From Arthrobacter_E sp041360795 (GTDB lineage: Bacteria; Actinomycetota; Actinomycetes; Actinomycetales; Micrococcaceae), in the NCBI RefSeq assembly GCF_041360795.1, contig NZ_JBFUPW010000001.1, forward strand, positions 930,001 through 994,000: 64,000 nt of DNA, in the 5' to 3' direction. How positions within the stretch are numbered: the first letter of the stretch is position 1; every line of letters begins with the position of its first letter. The notes under the pieces are model-generated. The model ran no database searches. It had not been told where the DNA came from and saw only the letters and a program-made list of their open reading frames with translations. The position numbers were made by a program, and so were the translations under genes. Positions 50,306 through 59,733 of the stretch are shown here, one piece after another.

Positions 50306-51384
50306 GGGGCTTCCTCGGCCACGACCACGCGCAGGATGTCGTCGTCATCCACGACTCCGAGGAAGTCCTCGCCGTCGAAGACCCGGACGGGCAGTGAGGA
50401 ATGGAGGACCTGGCTGGCCGCCGAACGGACCACCTGGTCGGCCTGCATGATGGGACCGTCCAGCGCTTCGCCGGGGCGCGGCTGGCGGACCACGTAACGC
50501 AGGGTCAGGACGTGGGAGCGGGGCACTTCGGACACGAAGTCGCGGACGTAGTCGTCGGCCGGATTGGCCACCACCTCGGCGGGGGTGCCCACCTGGACGA
50601 TCTCGCCGTCGCGCATGATGAGGATCCGGTCGCCGATCTTCAGGGCTTCCTGAAGGTCGTGGGTGATGAAGACCATGGTCTTGCCCACCTCTTCATGGAG
50701 GCGGACGACCTCGTTCTGCATGTCCCGGCGGATCAGGGGGTCCAGCGCGGAGAATGGTTCGTCGAAGAAGAGGACCTCGGGGTCGACGGCCAGTGCGCGG
50801 GCGAGCCCGACGCGCTGCTGCATGCCGCCGGAGAGCTGATCCGGAAAGGACTGTTCGTAGCCGGACAGCCCGACCAGCTCCACCATCTCCTGGGCCCGCG
50901 CCTGGCGCGCAGCCTTGGACTCACCACGGACCTCCAGCCCGTAGGCGACGTTGTCGATGACCTTCCGGTGCGGCAGGAGGCCGAACTGCTGGAACACCAT
51001 CGACATGTGCTTGCGGCGCAGCGTCCGGAGTTTGGTCTTGCTCGCCTGGGTGACGTCCTCGCCGTTGATGGTGACCCGCCCCGCCGTCGGCTCGATGAGC
51101 CGGGTCAGGAGGCGGACGAGGGTCGACTTGCCGGAGCCCGAAAGCCCCATGATGACGAATACCTCGCCGCGGGCGACTTCGAAGGAGATGTCCTTGACGG
51201 CGGCGAGACAGCCGGTCTGGCTGAGGAGCTCCTGACGGCTGAGATCAGCCTGCGCGGTGCCCATGATCTTGTCGGCTTTGGGCCCGAAGATCTTCCATAG
51301 TCCTTCCACCCGGAGAGCGGTGTCTTCAGAGGCTGGGGCGGATCTTCCGGCAGAGGATGGTTCCGCGGTGGCCACAGTGTTCAC
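50302..51384 (-). CDS. proV: Glycine betaine ABC transporter ATP-binding protein (ProV/OpuAA type)
   Basis: Drives import of betaine or choline. 360 residues. Walker A GLSGSGKST at 80-88; signature LSGGMQQRVGLARAL; Walker B EVLFFDEPFSALD; late Q-loop region TMVFITHDLQEALK. The C-terminal 90 residues are CBS-like and shorter than in OpuAA, perhaps the ionic-strength sensor. Start GTG at 51384 with AAGGAGAACGAC upstream. First gene of the unit; a candidate GntR site is 81 bases upstream. Confidence 0.92.
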   Translation of the reverse strand: MNTVATAEPSSAGRSAPASEDTALRVEGLWKIFGPKADKIMGTAQADLSRQELLSQTGCLAAVKDISFEVARGEVFVIMGLSGSGKSTLVRLLTRLIEPTAGRVTINGEDVTQASKTKLRTLRRKHMSMVFQQFGLLPHRKVIDNVAYGLEVRGESKAARQARAQEMVELVGLSGYEQSFPDQLSGGMQQRVGLARALAVDPEVLFFDEPFSALDPLIRRDMQNEVVRLHEEVGKTMVFITHDLQEALKIGDRILIMRDGEIVQVGTPAEVVANPADDYVRDFVSEVPRSHVLTLRYVVRQPRPGEALDGPIMQADQVVRSAASQVLHSSLPVRVFDGEDFLGVVDDDDILRVVVAEEAP

Positions 51385-51464
51385 GTCGTTCTCCTTAGCG
51401 GTTGCGGCCTCCGACTCAGGTCATCGGAGGCAACTGGAAGCAACATGCACAACTGTGACGCAAC

Positions 51465-51475
51465 TCATATATCAG
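51465..51475. promoter_or_regulatory. CTGATATAT element upstream of the ABC operon
   Basis: Read on the minus strand it is CTGATATATGA. It shares CTGATATAT with the glyA promoter element at 52340-52350. The GntR gene lies between the two. Confidence 0.35.
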
Positions 51476-51611
51476 CGTCAAGGGTTCGCGGTGTAAACAC
51501 TGTGTTGCGTCGAAAAGTCCAGGGAGATGGCCGTTCGCGCCGGCCGGAGCGGCGCGGAATTCCGGGGGAGATTCGCGGGAGAGGGGTCGCGCTGGGCCGA
51601 GGAGGGCCCGC

Positions 51612-52268
51612 TCAGAGGACCTTGCGGATCTCCGTCTCGAAGTCGGTGACGTGCGCCAGGGCGAGTTCGGCCGCACGGTCGGCGTCGCCGTCGACGATCG
51701 CCTGCAGCAAGGCCGCGTGTTCGACGATGTGCCCCGACAGTCCGGGCAGGCGCTCGATCACCAGGCACCAGATGCGGGTGGAGAGGTTGTCGTAGCGGAT
51801 CAGGACATCTTCCAGGTGGGGGTTGCCCGCGGCCCGGTAGATGAGGCGGTGCACTGACATGTCCAGGCGCATGAGTTCGCTCTGCGCGTCCCCGGACTCG
51901 TCGACGGCGAGGAGCCGTTCGATGACGTCCTTCATCTCCTGCCGCACGGCGGGGGTGGCGTTCTCGGCGGCGCGACGCGCGGCGACGGGCTCCAGCACCG
52001 AGCGGATGTCCCAGATGGCGGCGAGCTCCGTGATGTCCACGCTCGTGGCGAAGGTGCCGCGCCGGGGATAGGAGACCAGGAGGTGATCGGTTTCCAGGCG
52101 TTTGATCGCCTCGCGCACGGGCGTGCGGCCCATGCCGAGCTCGGCTGCCAGGAGTCCGTCGTTCAGGGGCTCGCCGGGCCGGATGTCGAGCATGACCAGG
52201 CGGTCCTTGATCGTCTCGTACGCCTGGTCTGCGAGGGACCGTCCTGCGACTCCCGGATCCGCTGTCAC
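51612..52268 (-). CDS. GntR-family (FCD type) transcriptional regulator
   Basis: 218 residues. N-terminal winged HTH: LLAAELGMGRTPVREAIKRL, wing SYPRRGTFAT; C-terminal FCD domain with likely metal ligands in the DMSVHRLIYRAAGNPHLE region. Start GTG at 52268 with GGAAGGACTGAC upstream. Divergent from glyA-soxBDAG-purU and upstream of the ABC operon. The likely role is to control sarcosine and betaine use in response to a small carboxylate. Confidence 0.9.
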   Translation of the reverse strand: MTADPGVAGRSLADQAYETIKDRLVMLDIRPGEPLNDGLLAAELGMGRTPVREAIKRLETDHLLVSYPRRGTFATSVDITELAAIWDIRSVLEPVAARRAAENATPAVRQEMKDVIERLLAVDESGDAQSELMRLDMSVHRLIYRAAGNPHLEDVLIRYDNLSTRIWCLVIERLPGLSGHIVEHAALLQAIVDGDADRAAELALAHVTDFETEIRKVL

Positions 52269-52339
52269 GTCAGTCCTTCCTTTCCTGATGGATCGTCGTT
52301 GACATCTTCTCAGACCAACGCGATACTCGTCTTAGAACT

Positions 52340-52350
52340 CTGATATATCA
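52340..52350. promoter_or_regulatory. CTGATATATCA element in the glyA-gntR divergent region
   Basis: TGATATATCA is a perfect 10-bp palindrome, 44 bases before glyA. It shares CTGATATAT with the ABC-operon element. Confidence 0.45.
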
Positions 52351-52393
52351 ATTAGATACTAGCCATCAGAGACCAGCCTTGTGAGGAGACCAG

Positions 52394-53686
52394 ATGACCG
52401 AGGTTCTGACGCGTTCGCTCGCCGACACCGATCCCGACGTCAAGGCGGCCATCGACCGGGAACTCCTGCGCCAGCAGGGGACCCTGGAGATGATCGCCTC
52501 CGAGAACTTCGCGCCGCTCGCGGTCATGGAGGCTCAGGGATCGGTCCTCACCAACAAATACGCCGAGGGGTACCCCGGAAAGCGTTATTACGGGGGCTGC
52601 GAGCACGTCGACGTCATCGAGCAGCTGGCGATCGACCGCGTCAAAGCCCTCTTCGGCGCGGAGGCCGCCAACGTCCAGCCCCACTCCGGGGCCCAGGCCA
52701 ACGCCGCCGCGATGTTCGCTCTCCTGGATCCGGGAGACACCATCCTCGGCCTCTCCCTGGCTCACGGTGGCCACCTCACGCACGGCATGAAGATCAATTT
52801 CTCCGGCAAGCTGTACCAGGTGGTGCCGTACGAGGTGAACCGGGACACCCTGCTGATCGACATGGCCGAGGTGGAGCGCCTGGCCCTGGAGCACCGCCCC
52901 AAGCTCATCGTCGCCGGGTGGTCCGCCTACTCCCGTCAGCTGGACTTCGCCGAGTTCCGCCGCATCGCGGACCTCGTGGGCGCTTACCTCATGGTGGACA
53001 TGGCCCACTTCGCCGGTCTGGTGGCCGCCGGCCTGCACCCGAATCCGGTGCCGTACGCCGACGTCGTGACCACCACGACGCACAAGACCCTTGGCGGCCC
53101 GCGCGGCGGCGTCATCCTCAGCAAGGAGTCGCTGGCCAAGAAGATCAACTCCGCCGTCTTCCCCGGCCAGCAGGGCGGCCCGCTCGAGCATGTGGTCGCC
53201 GCGAAGGCGGTCGCCTTCAAGCTCGCTGCCGAACCCGCCTTCCGTGACCGTCAGCAGCGCACGCTGGAAGGGGCGCAGATCATCGCCCGCCGCCTGCTGG
53301 CCGACGACGTCGCTCAAGCCGGCGTCTCCGTGGTCAATGGCGGAACCGATGTTCACCTCGTGCTCGTGGATCTGCGGAACTCGGAGCTGGACGGCCAGCA
53401 GGGCGAGGACCGCCTGCACCGGATCGGCATCACCGTCAACCGCAACGCGGTGCCGTTCGATCCGCGTCCGCCGATGGTCTCCTCCGGTCTGCGCATCGGC
53501 ACGCCGGCGCTCTCCGCCCGCGGCTTCGGCGCCGCCGAGTTCACCGAGGTGGCGGACATCATCGCCGCCGCCCTGAAGCCGGACTTCAGCGACGAGCTCG
53601 CCGAGGAACTCAGCGCCCGCGTCCGCGTCCTGGCGGACAAGCACCCCCTCTACCCGAACCTGAACGCCGAGAACGGAGCGCTCTGA
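52394..53686 (+). CDS. glyA: Serine hydroxymethyltransferase
   Basis: Interconverts glycine plus methylene-THF with serine plus THF. 430 residues. PLP lysine is Lys231 in TTTTHKTLGGPRGG; SENFA and KYAEGYPGKRYYGG are the expected early motifs. GAGGAGACCAG precedes ATG at 52394. Translationally coupled (shared base) to soxB. At this place it likely turns the glycine and methylene-THF made by SoxBDAG into serine, and may be a second, catabolic copy besides a housekeeping glyA elsewhere; the latter cannot be checked in this window. Confidence 0.95.
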   Translation: MTEVLTRSLADTDPDVKAAIDRELLRQQGTLEMIASENFAPLAVMEAQGSVLTNKYAEGYPGKRYYGGCEHVDVIEQLAIDRVKALFGAEAANVQPHSGAQANAAAMFALLDPGDTILGLSLAHGGHLTHGMKINFSGKLYQVVPYEVNRDTLLIDMAEVERLALEHRPKLIVAGWSAYSRQLDFAEFRRIADLVGAYLMVDMAHFAGLVAAGLHPNPVPYADVVTTTTHKTLGGPRGGVILSKESLAKKINSAVFPGQQGGPLEHVVAAKAVAFKLAAEPAFRDRQQRTLEGAQIIARRLLADDVAQAGVSVVNGGTDVHLVLVDLRNSELDGQQGEDRLHRIGITVNRNAVPFDPRPPMVSSGLRIGTPALSARGFGAAEFTEVADIIAAALKPDFSDELAEELSARVRVLADKHPLYPNLNAENGAL

Positions 53687-54903
53687 TGGCGGATCTGCTG
53701 CCCGAACACCCGGATTTCCTCTGGCGGAACCCGGACCCCAAGCCCTCCTACGACGCGATCATCGTCGGCGGTGGCGGGCACGGTCTGGCCACCGCCTACT
53801 ACCTCGCCAAGCACCACGGCATGACGAACATCGCCATCCTGGAACGCGGCTGGCTCGCCGGCGGCAACATGGCCCGCAACACCACGATCATCCGCTCCAA
53901 CTACCTCTGGGATGAGTCGGCGGCCATTTACGAGCACTCCCTGCGCCTCTGGGAGGCCCTGCCAGAGGAACTCGAATACGACTTCCTGTTCAGTCAGCGC
54001 GGCGTCATGAACCTGGCGCACACGCTCCAGGACGTGCGGGAGTCCGTGCGGCGCGTGGGCGCCAACAAGCTCAACGGGGTCGACGCCGAATGGCTGGAAC
54101 CGGAGCAGGTCAAGGAACTCTGCCCCATCCTGAACATCGGCCAGGACATCCGCTACCCGGTCCTCGGCGCCACCTACCAGCCGCGCGCCGGCATCGCCAA
54201 GCACGACCACGTCGCCTGGGCCTTCGCCCGCAAGGCCGACGAGCTGGGCGTGGACATCATCCAGAACTGCGAAGTCACCGGGTTCCTGAAGGACGGCAAC
54301 CGCGTGGTGGGCGTCCAGACCAACCGGGGGACCATCCACGCCGGGAAGGTGGCCCTGTGCGCCGCCGGGCACTCCTCGGTGCTGGCGAAGATGGCCGGCT
54401 TCGATCTGCCGATCCAGTCCCACCCCCTCCAGGCCCTCGTCTCCGAGCTGCACGAGATAGTCCACCCGACGGTTGTGATGTCGAATCACGTCCACGTGTA
54501 CGTCTCCCAGGCCCACAAGGGCGAGCTCGTGATGGGCGCCGGCATCGACTCCTACAACGGCTACGGCCAGCGCGGCGGCTTCCACGTCATCGAGGAGCAG
54601 ATGGCCGCCGCCGTCGAACTGTTCCCGGTGTTCGCCCGCGCTCATCTGCTCCGCACCTGGGGCGGCATCGTGGACGTCACCCTGGACGCCTCGCCGATCG
54701 TCGGCAAGTCGCCCGTGGAGAACCTGTACGTGAACTGCGGCTGGGGGACCGGAGGCTTCAAGGGGACCCCGGGAGCCGGCTGGACCATGGCCCACACGAT
54801 CGCCACGGACGAGCCCCATGCGCTGAACGCCCCGTTCGCCCTGGAGCGCTTCGAGACCGGCGCCCTCATCGACGAGCACGGCGCGGCCGCCGTCGCTCAC
54901 TGA
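53686..54903 (+). CDS. soxB: Sarcosine oxidase beta subunit
   Basis: Carries the substrate site and covalent FMN/FAD of heterotetrameric sarcosine oxidase; oxidises sarcosine to glycine. 405 residues. FAD site IIVGGGGHGLATAYYLAKHH; MARNTTIIRSNY region near residue 60 includes the flavin contact; C-terminal GWGTGGFKGTPGAGW. ATG at 53686 shares a base with the glyA stop. Followed by soxD after 21 bases. Confidence 0.95.
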   Translation: MADLLPEHPDFLWRNPDPKPSYDAIIVGGGGHGLATAYYLAKHHGMTNIAILERGWLAGGNMARNTTIIRSNYLWDESAAIYEHSLRLWEALPEELEYDFLFSQRGVMNLAHTLQDVRESVRRVGANKLNGVDAEWLEPEQVKELCPILNIGQDIRYPVLGATYQPRAGIAKHDHVAWAFARKADELGVDIIQNCEVTGFLKDGNRVVGVQTNRGTIHAGKVALCAAGHSSVLAKMAGFDLPIQSHPLQALVSELHEIVHPTVVMSNHVHVYVSQAHKGELVMGAGIDSYNGYGQRGGFHVIEEQMAAAVELFPVFARAHLLRTWGGIVDVTLDASPIVGKSPVENLYVNCGWGTGGFKGTPGAGWTMAHTIATDEPHALNAPFALERFETGALIDEHGAAAVAH

Positions 54904-54924
54904 CCCCACGAAAGGAGCCGAGCC

Positions 54925-55218
54925 ATGCTGCTCATCACCTGCCCGAACTGCGGGCCGCGCGACGAGACCGAGTTCCATTACGGGGGACAGGCGCACGTCC
55001 CGTATCCCGAGGACCCCAGCGCCCTGAGCGACGCCGAATGGTCGCGGTACCTGTTCTACCGCGAGAACCCCAAGGGCCTGTTCGCCGAGCGCTGGGTCCA
55101 CAGCGCCGGCTGCCGCAAGTGGTTCAACGCCCTCCGCGACACCGTGACGTACGAGTTCAAGACCATCTACACAGGGGAGAAACCCCTCACCGCCGGCGCG
55201 AAAGGAGACTCCCAGTGA
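54925..55218 (+). CDS. soxD: Sarcosine oxidase delta subunit
   Basis: Small zinc-binding subunit of the SoxBDAG complex. 97 residues. Zinc ligands Cys6, Cys9 (LLITCPNCG), His59 and Cys63 (HSAGCRKW) are in the expected pattern. ATG at 54925 follows GAAAGGAGCC. The end overlaps soxA by four bases (GTGA). No enzymatic site of its own. Confidence 0.95.
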   Translation: MLLITCPNCGPRDETEFHYGGQAHVPYPEDPSALSDAEWSRYLFYRENPKGLFAERWVHSAGCRKWFNALRDTVTYEFKTIYTGEKPLTAGAKGDSQ

Positions 55219-58187
55219 GCACCGCAGAGTCCGCCCAGCCGTTCCGCCTCCCCGCGGACCGGGCACCGCACGCCCGCATCTCCCGTGAGGACGCGCTCCG
55301 CTTCACAGTGGACGGCGCCGAGTACACCGGTCACGCCGGTGACACGGTCGCCTCCGCGCTGATCGCCCACGGGGTGGTCGAAGCGGCGCCGTCCCTGTAC
55401 CTGGGCCGTCCCCGCGGCATCCTGGCCGCCGGGGTCGAAGAGCCGAACGCCCTGCTCAAGGTCAAGGACCGGGGCGCCGGCGGCGTGGACGAGTCCATGC
55501 TCCCCGCCACGATCGTCGAGCTGACGGACGGTCTGGACGCCGAATACCTGTCCGGCCTCGGCAAGCTGGACCCCCGCAAGGATGAGGCCTACTACGACAA
55601 GAAGCACGTCCACACGGATGTGCTGGTCATCGGCGCGGGCCCGGCGGGCCTGTCCGCGGCACGCCAGGCCGCCGCCACCGGCGCCCGCGTCATCCTGATC
55701 GACGACCAGCCCGAGCTGGGCGGTTCGCTGCTCTCGGCTCCCGGCGAGACCGTCGACGGCGTGCCCGCACCCGAGTGGATCGCCGCGGCCGCCGCGGAAC
55801 TCGCCGCCGCCGAGGAGGTCACGGTGCTGACCCGCACCAACGCCTTCGGCTCCTACGACTCCAACTACGTGATCGCCCTGGAGTCCCGGACCGATCACCT
55901 CGGCACCGAGCGGGCCCGCGAGCTGGACGCCCAGGGCGTGTCCCGGCAGCGGCTCTGGCACATCCGGGCCGGCCAGGTCGTGCTCGCGACCGGCGCCCAC
56001 GAGCGGCCGCTCGTCTTCGCGGACAACGACCGTCCCGGCATCATGCTCGCCTCCGCGGTGCGCACGTACCTCAACCGGTACGGTGTGGCGCCCGGCAGTC
56101 GGGCCGTGGTCTTCACCACGAACGACTCCGCGTACGAGACGGTCCGTGACCTGGCGTCCGCCGGGGTTCCCGTGGCGGCCGTCGTCGACGCCCGCGCGGA
56201 GAGGAGCGACGCCGCCTTGACAGCCGAGGCGGCCGGTGTGCGGGTGATCAGCGGGGCCGCCGTCTGCGGCACCGAGGCGGACGGGCCGACCGGCCGGGTG
56301 AGCGCCGTCGTCGTCCGCTCGCTTGATGCCGACGGCTCGCTCAGCGGCGAGCCCGAGCGGATCGAGGCCGATCTCCTGGCCGTCTCCGGCGGCTGGAGCC
56401 CGGTGGTCCATCTCTTCAGCCAGCGGCAGGGCAAGCTGCGCTGGGACGAGGAACTGGCCGGTTTCGTGCCGGCGAGCACGGTCAAGGCGCAGCAGATCGT
56501 GGGTGCGGCCCGCGGGTCGTACCGTCTGGCGGACTGCGCCTCCGAAGGCGCCCACGCCGGCGCCGTGGCCGCGTTCAACGCAGGCTTCGTGACCGAGGCC
56601 GGAGCCCATGCGTCCGCCCTGTCCAGCCACGCGCCGTCGGCCGACGCGCCGACGCGCCAGCTCTGGCTGGTGCCCGGCGCCGAAGGTGGGCCGGGGGAGT
56701 GGAAGACCCACTTCGTGGACCAGCAGCGGGACCAGAGCGTGGCCGACGTCCTGCGTGCGACCGGAGCCGGCATGCGGTCCGTGGAGCACATCAAGCGCTA
56801 CACCTCGATCTCCACCGCCAACGACCAGGGCAAGACTTCCGGCGTCAACGCAATCGGCGTCATCGCCGCGGCCCTGAAGGACGCCCAGGGCGGGGTGCCG
56901 GAGAACCTCGGTTCCATCGGCACCACCACCTTCCGGGCCCCCTACGCCCCCGTGGCTTTCGCGGCCATGGCCGGACGGAAGCGCGGCGATCTGTTCGATC
57001 CGGAACGGATCACCTCGATCCACCCCTGGCATGTGGCCCACGGCGCCGAGTTCGAGTTCGTCGGCCAGTGGCTGCGCCCCTGGTACTTCCCACAGCCGGG
57101 GGAGTCGATGGACGAGGCCGTGCTCCGCGAGTGCCGGGCCGTCCGCGAATCGGTCGGTTTCATGGACGCCACCACGCTCGGCAAGATCGAGATCTGGGGC
57201 GCCGACGCCGGCGAGTTCCTGAACCGCATCTACACCAACGCGTTCAAGAAGCTCGCGCCGGGCATGGGCCGCTACGGCGTCATGTGCGGACCGGACGGCA
57301 TGATGTTCGACGACGGCGTGACCCTCCGCCTCGACGAGGACCGCTTCTTCATGACCACCACCACCGGCGGGGCCGCGAAGGTCCTCGACTGGCTGGAGGA
57401 GTGGCACCAGACGGAGTGGCCCGGCCTGGACGTGAACTTCACGTCCGTCACGGAACAGGTCACCACGGTGGCCGTCGTCGGCCCGAAGTCCCGCGACGTC
57501 ATCGCGAAGGTCGCCCCCGCGCTCGACGTGGACAACGACGCCTTCCCCTTCATGGCGTGGCGCGAGACCACTCTGGCCTCGGGGATCCCCGCCCGCGTCT
57601 GCCGTATCTCCTTCTCCGGCGAGCTGGCTTTCGAAATCAACGTGGCCACCTGGTACGGCCTGCAGGTCTGGGAAGACGTGGCCGAGGCCGGAGCCGAGTT
57701 CGGGATCACCCCGTACGGCACGGAGACCATGCACGTGCTCCGCGCCGAGAAGGGCTACCCGATCGTCGGCCAGGACACGGACGGCACGGTGACCCCGCAG
57801 GACGCCGGCATGGAGTGGATCGTCTCGAAGGCGAAGGACTTCGTGGGCAAGCGTTCCTACGCGCGGCTCGACACTGCACGCACGGACCGCAAGCACATGG
57901 TCTCGCTGCTCCCGGTGGACCACTCGTTCCGGCTGCCGGAGGGTACGCAGGTGGTCGAACAGGGCATCTCGCTCAACCCGGCGTACGGCCCGGTCCCGAT
58001 GCTGGGACACGTGACGTCCAGCTACCACTCGGCCGCGCTGGGACGTTCCTTCGCGCTGGCCCTGATCAAGAACGGCCGGAACCGCATCGGCGAGAAGCTC
58101 ACCGCCGTCGCCGGGGACCGGATCGTGGAAGTCCTGGTCGGTGACACCGTCCTTTACGACCCTGAAGGGAAGCGCCGTGATGGCTGA
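55215..58187 (+). CDS. soxA: Sarcosine oxidase alpha subunit
   Basis: Large subunit with NAD and folate sites; transfers the oxidised methyl carbon to THF as methylene-THF. 990 residues. N-terminal ferredoxin-like part, then VLVIGAGPAGLSAARQAAAT (about 134-155) and the DDQPELGGSLLS region; C-terminal GcvT-like folate domain from about 590 (DATTLGKIEIWG onward). GTG start at 55215 overlaps soxD; AAAGGAGAC is the ribosome site. The open frame runs back to 54090 inside soxB and is rejected. Confidence 0.95.
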   Translation: MSTAESAQPFRLPADRAPHARISREDALRFTVDGAEYTGHAGDTVASALIAHGVVEAAPSLYLGRPRGILAAGVEEPNALLKVKDRGAGGVDESMLPATIVELTDGLDAEYLSGLGKLDPRKDEAYYDKKHVHTDVLVIGAGPAGLSAARQAAATGARVILIDDQPELGGSLLSAPGETVDGVPAPEWIAAAAAELAAAEEVTVLTRTNAFGSYDSNYVIALESRTDHLGTERARELDAQGVSRQRLWHIRAGQVVLATGAHERPLVFADNDRPGIMLASAVRTYLNRYGVAPGSRAVVFTTNDSAYETVRDLASAGVPVAAVVDARAERSDAALTAEAAGVRVISGAAVCGTEADGPTGRVSAVVVRSLDADGSLSGEPERIEADLLAVSGGWSPVVHLFSQRQGKLRWDEELAGFVPASTVKAQQIVGAARGSYRLADCASEGAHAGAVAAFNAGFVTEAGAHASALSSHAPSADAPTRQLWLVPGAEGGPGEWKTHFVDQQRDQSVADVLRATGAGMRSVEHIKRYTSISTANDQGKTSGVNAIGVIAAALKDAQGGVPENLGSIGTTTFRAPYAPVAFAAMAGRKRGDLFDPERITSIHPWHVAHGAEFEFVGQWLRPWYFPQPGESMDEAVLRECRAVRESVGFMDATTLGKIEIWGADAGEFLNRIYTNAFKKLAPGMGRYGVMCGPDGMMFDDGVTLRLDEDRFFMTTTTGGAAKVLDWLEEWHQTEWPGLDVNFTSVTEQVTTVAVVGPKSRDVIAKVAPALDVDNDAFPFMAWRETTLASGIPARVCRISFSGELAFEINVATWYGLQVWEDVAEAGAEFGITPYGTETMHVLRAEKGYPIVGQDTDGTVTPQDAGMEWIVSKAKDFVGKRSYARLDTARTDRKHMVSLLPVDHSFRLPEGTQVVEQGISLNPAYGPVPMLGHVTSSYHSAALGRSFALALIKNGRNRIGEKLTAVAGDRIVEVLVGDTVLYDPEGKRRDG

Positions 58188-58839
58188 GATGATTTCCGAG
58201 GCAACCCTGGCCGATGCCGCGAGCCTGCGGCGCAGCCCGGCCGCGCAGCTCGCGGAGGCCTTCGCAGCCGCAGGCGTGGCCGGCGAACGGGGCGTGACCC
58301 TCCGGGAGATCCCGTTCCTGACCCAGCTGGGCCTCCGTGCCGTGCCGGGATCCGCTGCGGCCGCGGCCGTGGAGGCGGCGCTGGGCTTCCCGCTCCCGTC
58401 CGGTCATGGGAGCACGACGGCGGGCGGCGGCTACACCGTCCTGTGGATCGGCCCCGACGAGTTCCTCGCGGTCGGTGACGAGAGCACTGCCGGCCTGGAC
58501 CGCGGTCCGGCGGAGGCGGGACGGCTCGCCGCGACCCTCGGCGAGCCGGGCTCCCGGCTGCCGGGCGCCGTCGTCGACCTTTCGGCGAACCGCACGACCT
58601 TCGAACTGAGTGGTCCGAGCGCCCGCCTGGTCCTGGAGAAGGGCGTCTCCTTCGATCTGCACCCGCGGTCCTTCCCCGCAGGTCAGGCGATTGTCACGGT
58701 GCTGGACCACGTTCCGGTGCTGGTGTGGAAGACGGGCGCGGAGACGTTCAGGGTGCTGCCCCGGGCGTCGTTCGCCGATCATGTGGGCCGCTGGCTCGTG
58801 GATGCGATGCGCGAGTTCTCCGCGCCGGAGGTGTACTGA
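58180..58839 (+). CDS. soxG: Sarcosine oxidase gamma subunit
   Basis: Fourth subunit of the complex, GcvT-related fold. 219 residues from ATG at 58180, overlapping soxA by eight bases; an earlier ATG at 58141 is unlikely. VLWIGPDEFLAVG and VDLSANRTTFELSGPSARLVL are family marks; FRVLPRASFADHVGRWL near the end. No catalytic residues known. Directly upstream of purU copy 2. Confidence 0.92.
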   Translation: MAEMISEATLADAASLRRSPAAQLAEAFAAAGVAGERGVTLREIPFLTQLGLRAVPGSAAAAAVEAALGFPLPSGHGSTTAGGGYTVLWIGPDEFLAVGDESTAGLDRGPAEAGRLAATLGEPGSRLPGAVVDLSANRTTFELSGPSARLVLEKGVSFDLHPRSFPAGQAIVTVLDHVPVLVWKTGAETFRVLPRASFADHVGRWLVDAMREFSAPEVY

Positions 58840-58840
58840 G

Positions 58841-59695
58841 ATGACCGGACCGGAATTCGTCCTGACGCTCGACTGCGGCTGGTCCACGGGGATCGTCGCC
58901 GCGGTGTCCGGCTTCCTCGCGGAGCGGGGCTGCGACATCGAGGACATCAAGGAGTACGGCGACCGCCGTGGTGGGCACTTCTACATGCGCCTGCATTTCG
59001 AGGCGCGTGCCGGGGAGACGGCGGAGGCGCTGGCGGAGGACTTCGCCGCCGTGGCCGAGCCGTTCGGCATGACCTGGTCCCTGCGGCCCGCCGGGGAGAA
59101 GACCAAGGTGCTGCTGATGGTCTCCAAGTTCGGGCACTGCCTCAACGACCTGCTGTTCCGGGCCCGGATCGGGGAGCTGCCGGTGGAGATCGTGGCCGTG
59201 GTGTCCAATCACGAGGATCATCGCGGGCTCGTGGAGTGGCATGGCATCCCGTACCACCACATCCCGGTGACCAAGGAGAACAAGCCGGAGGCCGAGGCGG
59301 AGCTGCTCTCCGTGGTGGACCGGTACGGCGCGGAGCTGGTGGTCCTGGCCCGCTACATGCAGGTCCTCTCGGATGCGCTGGCCACCCGCATGGCCGGCCG
59401 TGTCATCAACATCCACCACTCCTTCCTGCCGTCGTTCAAGGGTGCGAAGCCGTATCACCAGGCCTGGGAGCGCGGCGTGAAGACGGTAGGCGCCACGGCG
59501 CACTACGTCAACGCCGAACTGGATGAGGGACCGATCATCGCCCAGCAGGTGATCGATGTGGACCACACCCACTCGCCCGAGGACCTGGTGGCCGTGGGCC
59601 GCGACGCCGAGTGCAAGGCCCTGTCCAACGCGGTGCGCTGGCACTGTGAAGGGCGGGTCGTGCTCAACGGGAACCGGACTGTGGTCCTGCGGTGA
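58841..59695 (+). CDS. purU: Formyltetrahydrofolate deformylase, copy 2
   Basis: 284 residues, the usual length, lacking the N-terminal extension of copy 1. Same layout: ACT domain, then INIHHSFLPSFKGAKPYHQ and TAHYVNAELDEGPII. ATG at 58841 is one base past the soxG stop, so it belongs to the glyA-soxBDAG unit. The likely role is to return THF for sarcosine oxidation. Its sequence is clearly diverged from copy 1, so this is not a recent duplication. Confidence 0.94.
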   Translation: MTGPEFVLTLDCGWSTGIVAAVSGFLAERGCDIEDIKEYGDRRGGHFYMRLHFEARAGETAEALAEDFAAVAEPFGMTWSLRPAGEKTKVLLMVSKFGHCLNDLLFRARIGELPVEIVAVVSNHEDHRGLVEWHGIPYHHIPVTKENKPEAEAELLSVVDRYGAELVVLARYMQVLSDALATRMAGRVINIHHSFLPSFKGAKPYHQAWERGVKTVGATAHYVNAELDEGPIIAQQVIDVDHTHSPEDLVAVGRDAECKALSNAVRWHCEGRVVLNGNRTVVLR

Positions 59696-59733
59696 CCCTG
59701 CTCCTCGGGACGGCCGTGGCGGAGACTGGGGTC

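Noticed and set aside
48234..50348. Extension of the proX frame through the permease gene
   Set aside because: The lipoprotein signal starts at 48233 with a good ribosome site; the rest is a shadow of proW.
52269..52393. Glycine riboswitch upstream of glyA-sox
   Set aside because: The region is only 125 bases, AT-rich near the start, and lacks the paired aptamer layout expected.
54090..55214. N-terminal extension of the soxA frame across soxB and soxD
   Set aside because: The GTG at 55215 has AAAGGAG and a four-base overlap with soxD; the extension is an out-of-frame reading of soxB.
55167..58028. Long minus-strand open frame (953 codons) opposite soxA
   Set aside because: Shadow of soxA; no recognisable domain.
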